From contig JAWQFJ010028261.1 in assembly GCA_034096865.1 (NCBI GenBank), positions 1 to 64,000 on the forward strand: a stretch of 64,000 nt of DNA, given 5' to 3'. Position 1 is the first letter of the stretch. Every line of letters begins with the position of its first letter. Below are positions 59,375 to 64,000 of this stretch, piece by piece. The notes under the pieces were generated by a model. It was not told the DNA's origin and ran no database searches. It was given only the letters and a program-made list of their open reading frames with translations. The DNA is from Theodoxus fluviatilis. Its lineage: Eukaryota > Mollusca > Gastropoda > Cycloneritida > Neritidae. Position numbers and translations under genes: made by a program.

Positions 59375-60735
59375 GTAGGAATGGAGAGAGTGTTCTAGAA
59401 ACTGTGCAGATAAAAATGAAGAGAGTTCCGGTAAGAATGGAGAGAATGTTCTAGAAACAATGTAGTTAATAATGAAGAGAGTGCAGGTAGGAATGGAGAG
59501 AGTGTTCTAGAAACTGTGCAGATAAAAATGAAGAGAGTGCAGGTAGGAATGGAAGTGTTCTAGAAACTGTGCAGATAAAAATAAAGAGAGTGCAGGTAGG
59601 AATGGAAGTGTTCTAGAAACAATGAAGATAAAAATGAAGAGAGTGCAGGTAGGAATGGAGAGAGTGTTCTAGAAACAATGAAGATAAAAATGAAGAGAGT
59701 TCCGGTAAGAATGGAGAGAATGTTCTAGAAACAATGTAGTTAATAATGAAGAGAGTGCAGGTAGGAATGGAGAGAGTGTTCTAGAAACTGTGCAGATAAA
59801 AATGAAGAGAGTGCAGGTAGGAATGGAGAGAATGTTCTAGAAACAATGTAGTTAATAATGAAGAGAGTGCAGGTAGGAATGGAGAGAGTGTTCTAGAAAC
59901 TGTGCAGATAAAAATGAAGAGAGTAGAGGTAGGAATGGAGAGAGTGTTCTAGAAACAATGTAGTTAATAATGAAGAGAGTGCAGGTAGGAATGGAGAGAG
60001 TGTTCTAGAAACTGTGCAGATAAAAATGAAGAGAGTGCAGGTAGGAATGGAGAGAATGTTCTAGAAACTGTGCAGATAAAAATGAAGAGAGTGCAGGTAG
60101 GAATGGAGAGAGTGTTCTAGAAACTGTGCAGATAAAAATGAAGAGAGTGCACGTAGGAATGGAAGTGTTCTAGAAACAATGAAGATAAAAATGAAGAGAG
60201 TGCAGGTAGGAATGGAGAGAGTGTTCTAGAAACAATGAAGATAAAAATGAAGAGAGTGCAGGTAGGAATGGAGAGAGTGTTCTAGAAACAATGAAGATAA
60301 AAATGAAGAGAGTGCAGGTAGGAATGGAGAGAGTGTTCTAGAAACAATGAAGATAAAAATGAAGAGAGTTCCGGTAAGAATGGAGAGAATGTTCTAGAAA
60401 CAATGTAGTTAATAATGAAGAGAGTGCAGGTAGGAATGGAGAGAGTGTTCTAGAAACTGTGTAGATAAAAATGAAGAGCGTGCAGGAAGAAATGGAGAGA
60501 GTGTTCTAGAAACTGTGTAGTTAATAATGAAGAGAGTGCAGGTAAGAATGGAGAGAATGTTCTAGAAACAATGTAGTTAATAATGAAGAGAGTGCAGGTA
60601 GGAATGGAGAGAGTGTTCTAGAAACTGTGTAGATAAAAATGAAGAGCGTGCAGGAAGAAATGGAGAAAGTGTTCTAGAAACAATGTAGTTAATAATGAAG
60701 AGAGTGCAGGTAGGAATGGAGAAAGTGAGAGTGAA
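59363..60735 (+). repeat. Roughly 56-bp tandem array containing copies of the exon 15 splice junction
   Basis: The unit reads GAGAGTGCAG|GTAGGAATGG, then AGAGAGTGTTCTAGAAAC and a GATAAAAATGAA or GTTAATAATGAA segment. The first unit overlaps the last 12 coding bases and the donor of UBE3C exon 15. About 24 units with variants. Confidence 0.93.
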
Positions 60736-60783
60736 GACAGGAAGGGGGAAAGCATTGTGGGGGATATGGTAGAATGAAGGAAA

Positions 60784-63700
60784 TGTAGTGAAGAGAGTGC
60801 AGGTACACCTGGAGGCATGCATGTGGAACTGTAGTGAAGGGAGTGCAGGTACACACTGAGGCATGCATGTGAAAATGTAGTGAAGAGAGTGCAGGTACAC
60901 CTGGAGGCATGCATGTGGAAATGTAGTGAAGAGAGTGCAGGTACACACTGAGGCATGCATGTGGAAATGTAGTGAAGAGAGTGCAGGTACACACTGAGGC
61001 ATGCATGTGGAAATGTAGTGAAGGGAGTGCAGGTACACACTGAGGCATGCATGTGGAAATGTAGTGAAGAGAGTGCAGGTACACACTGAGGCATGCGTGT
61101 GGAAATGTAGTGAAGAGAGTGCAGGAACACATGGAGGCATGCATGTGGAAATGTAGTGAAGAGAGTGCAGGTACACACTGAGGCATGCGTGTGGAAATGT
61201 AGTGAAGAGAGTGCAGGTGCACACGGAGGCATGCATGTGGAAATGTAGTGAAGAGAGTGCAGGTGCACACGGAGGCATGCATGTGGAAATGTAGTGAAGA
61301 GAGTGCAGGTGCACACGGAGGCATGCATGTGGAAATGTAGTGAAGAGAGTGCAGGTGCACACGGAGGCATGCATGTGGAAATGTAGTGAAGAGAGTGCAG
61401 GTGCACACTGAGGCATGCATGTGGAAATGTAGTGAAGGGAGTGCAGGTACACACTGAGGCATGCATGTGGAAATGTAGTGAAGAGAGTGCAGGTACACAT
61501 GGAGGCATGCATGTGGAAATGTAGTGAAGAGAGTGCAGGTACACACTGAGGCATGCATGTGGAAATGTAGTGAAGGGAGTGCAGGTACACACTGAGGCAT
61601 GCATGTGGAAATGTTGTGAAGAGAGTGCAGGTACACATGGAGGCATGCATGTGGAAATGTAGTGAAGAGAGTGCAGGAACACATGGAGGCATGCATGTGG
61701 AAATGTAGTGAAGAGAGTGCAGGTACACATGGAGGCATGCATGTGGAAATGTAGTGAAGAGAGTGCAGGAACACACTGAGGCATGCATGTGGAAATGTAG
61801 TGAAGAGAGTGCAGGTACACCTGGAGGCATGCATGTGGAAATGTAGTGAAGAGAGTGCAGGTACACACTGAGGCATGCATGTGGAAATGTAGTGAAGAGA
61901 GTGCAGGTACACACTGAGGCATGCATGTGAAAATGTAGTGAAGAGAGTGCAGGTACACATGGAGGCATGCATGTGGAAATGTAGTGAAGAGAGTGCAGGT
62001 ACACACTGAGGCATGCATGTGGAAATGTAGTGAAGAGAGTGCAGGTACACACTGAGGCATGCATGTGAAAATGTAGTGAAGAGAGTGCAGGTACACACTG
62101 AGGCATGCATGTGAAAATGTAGTGAAGAGAGTGCAGGTACACATGGAGGCATGCATGTGGAAATGTAGTGAAGGGAGTGCAGGTACACACTGAGGCATGC
62201 ATGTGGAAATGTAGTGAAGAGAGTGCAGGTACACACGGAGGCATGCATGTGGAAATGTAGTGAAGAGAGTGCAGGTACACACTGAGGCATGCATGTGGAA
62301 ATGTAGTGAAGGGAGTGCAGGTACACCTGGAGGCATGCATGTGGAAATGTAGTGAAGAGAGTGCAGGTACACACGGAGGCATGCATGTGGAAATGTAGTG
62401 AAGAGAGTGCAGGTACACACTGAGGCATGCATGTGAAAATGTAGTGAAGAGAGTGCAGGTACACCTGGAGGCATGCATGTGGAAATGTAGTGAAGAGAGT
62501 GCAGGTACACACTGAGGCATGCATGTGGAAATGTAGTGAAGAGAGTGCAGGTACACACTGAGGCATGCATGTGGAAATGTAGTGAAGGGAGTGCAGGTAC
62601 ACACTGAGGCATGCATGTGGAAATGTAGTGAAGAGAGTGCAGGTACACCTGGAGGCATGCATGTGGAAATGTAGTGAAGAGAGTGCAGGTACACATGGAG
62701 GCATGCATGTGGAAATGTAGTGAAGAGAGTGCAGGTACACATGGAGGCATGCATGTGGAAATGTAGTGAAGAGAGTGCAGGTACACACTGAGGCATGCAT
62801 GTGGAAATGTAGTGAAGAGAGTGCAGGAACACATGGAGGCATGCATGTGGAAATGTAGTGAAGGGAGTGCAGGTACACCTGGAGGCATGCATGTGGAAAT
62901 GTAGTGAAGGGAGTGCAGGTACACATGGAGGCATGCATGTGGAAATGTAGTGAAGAGAGTGCAGGTACACATGGAGGCATGCATGTGGAAATGTAGTGAA
63001 GAGAGTGCAGGTACACATGGAGGCATGCATGTGGAAATGTAGTGAAGAGAGTGCAGGTACACACTGAGGTATGCATGTGGAAATGTAGTGAAGAGAGTGC
63101 AGGAACACATGGAGGCATGCATGTGGAAATGTAGTGAAGAGAGTGCAGGTACACATGGAGGCATGCATGTGGAAATGTAGTGAAGAGAGTGCAGGTACAC
63201 ACTGAGGCATGCATGTGGAAATGTAGTGAAGAGAGTGCAGGTACACCTGGAGGCATGCATGTGGAAATGTAGTGAAGAGAGTGCAGGTACACCTGGAGGC
63301 ATGCATGTGGAAATGTAGTGAAGGGAGTGCAGGTACACATGGAGGCATGCATGTGGAAATGTAGTGAAGAGAGTGCAGGTACACATGGAGGCATGCATGT
63401 GGAAATGTAGTGAAGAGAGTGCAGGTACACATGGAGGCATGCATGTGGAAATGTAGTGAAGAGAGTGCAGGTACACACTGAGGCATGCATGTGGAAATGT
63501 AGTGAAGAGAGTGCAGGTACACATGGAGGCATGCATGTGGAAATGTAGTGAAGAGAGTGCAGGTACACATGGAGGCATGCATGTGGAAATGTAGTGAAGA
63601 GAGTGCAGGTACACACTGAGGCATGCATGTGGAAATGTAGTGAAGAGAGTGCAGGTACACACTGGAGGCATGCATGTGGAAATGTAGTGAAGAGAGTGCA

Positions 63701-64000
63701 GGTACACACTGAGGCATGCATGTGGAAATGTAGTGAAGAGAGTGCAGGTACACATGGAGGCATGCATGTGGAAATGTAGTGAAGAGAGTGCAGGTACACC
63801 TGGAGGCATGCATGTGGAAATGTAGTGAAGAGAGTGCAGGTACACACGGAGGCATGCATGTGGAAATGTAGTGAAGAGAGTGCAGGTACACACTGAGGCA
63901 TGCATGTGGAAATGTAGTGAAGAGAGTGCAGGTACACCTGGAGGCATGCATGTGGAAATGTAGTGAAGAGAGTGCAGGTACACCTGGAGGCATGCATGTG
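60784..64000 (+). repeat. 46-bp minisatellite, about 70 units, running off the window
   Basis: The unit is AGTGAAGAGAGTGCAGGTAC plus ACACTGAGGCATGCATGTGGAAATGT. Variants alternate CACACTGAGG, CACATGGAGG, CACCTGGAGG and CACACGGAGG. A length of 46 (1 mod 3) and the lack of stops on the minus strand open all three reverse frames for over 1,100 codons each. It shares GAAGAGAGTGCAGGTA with the preceding array. Confidence 0.95.

Noticed and set aside
60577..63997. Three minus-strand frames of about 1,100 codons (Cys/His/Leu-rich repeat proteins)
   Set aside because: A 46-bp array read in three frames. No unique sequence, start context or splice signals.

Overview
This is an animal nuclear window. 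Exons are short, GT-AG bounded and separated by long repeat-filled introns. Three conserved metazoan genes are present and nothing looks bacterial. The density of microsatellites and minisatellites, plus a recurring family rich in TCAAGGTCA, would fit a mollusc or another lophotrochozoan. That placement is inference from style only.

Layout. Positions 1-4980 are a PLK1 intron holding long polypyrimidine tracts, a TCAAGGTCA-rich element and a broken piggyBac-type transposon. Positions 4981-16017 (+) carry the last nine coding exons of a Polo-like kinase 1 gene: C-lobe of the kinase, linker with a destruction box, both polo boxes and the stop codon. Positions 16018-24658 separate the tail-to-tail genes PLK1 and PIGV and hold a second decayed piggyBac remnant, a SINE-like element, a MITE and a chimeric TCAAGGTCA-rich element. 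PIGV (GPI mannosyltransferase 2) runs on the minus strand in three exons, 34588-34517, 33559-32369 and 24961-24659. Its 7.4-kb second intron contains a complete-ended L1/Tx1-like LINE bounded by a target-site duplication. UBE3C (HECT ubiquitin ligase) begins head-to-head with PIGV at 34913 (+). Fifteen exons (686 codons, in frame throughout) lie in the window and the catalytic HECT exons lie beyond it. UBE3C introns hold a Jockey-superfamily LINE with a 683-codon open frame, MITEs, a TIR element, a perfect 34-bp inverted repeat and many minisatellites.

The three genes do not form a pathway: PLK1 is a mitotic kinase, PIGV acts in the ER in GPI-anchor synthesis, and UBE3C works in proteasome-linked ubiquitination. 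PIGV and UBE3C probably share a bidirectional promoter.

The most unusual signal is architectural. At least eight introns of PLK1 and UBE3C contain tandem arrays that start or stop at a splice junction, or that copy the splice site into every repeat unit. In UBE3C intron 15 the real donor is the first unit of an array, and roughly 90 further donor-like copies follow. A second strong signal is a family of about 0.85-kb elements (six copies), each packed with extended nuclear-receptor half-sites.
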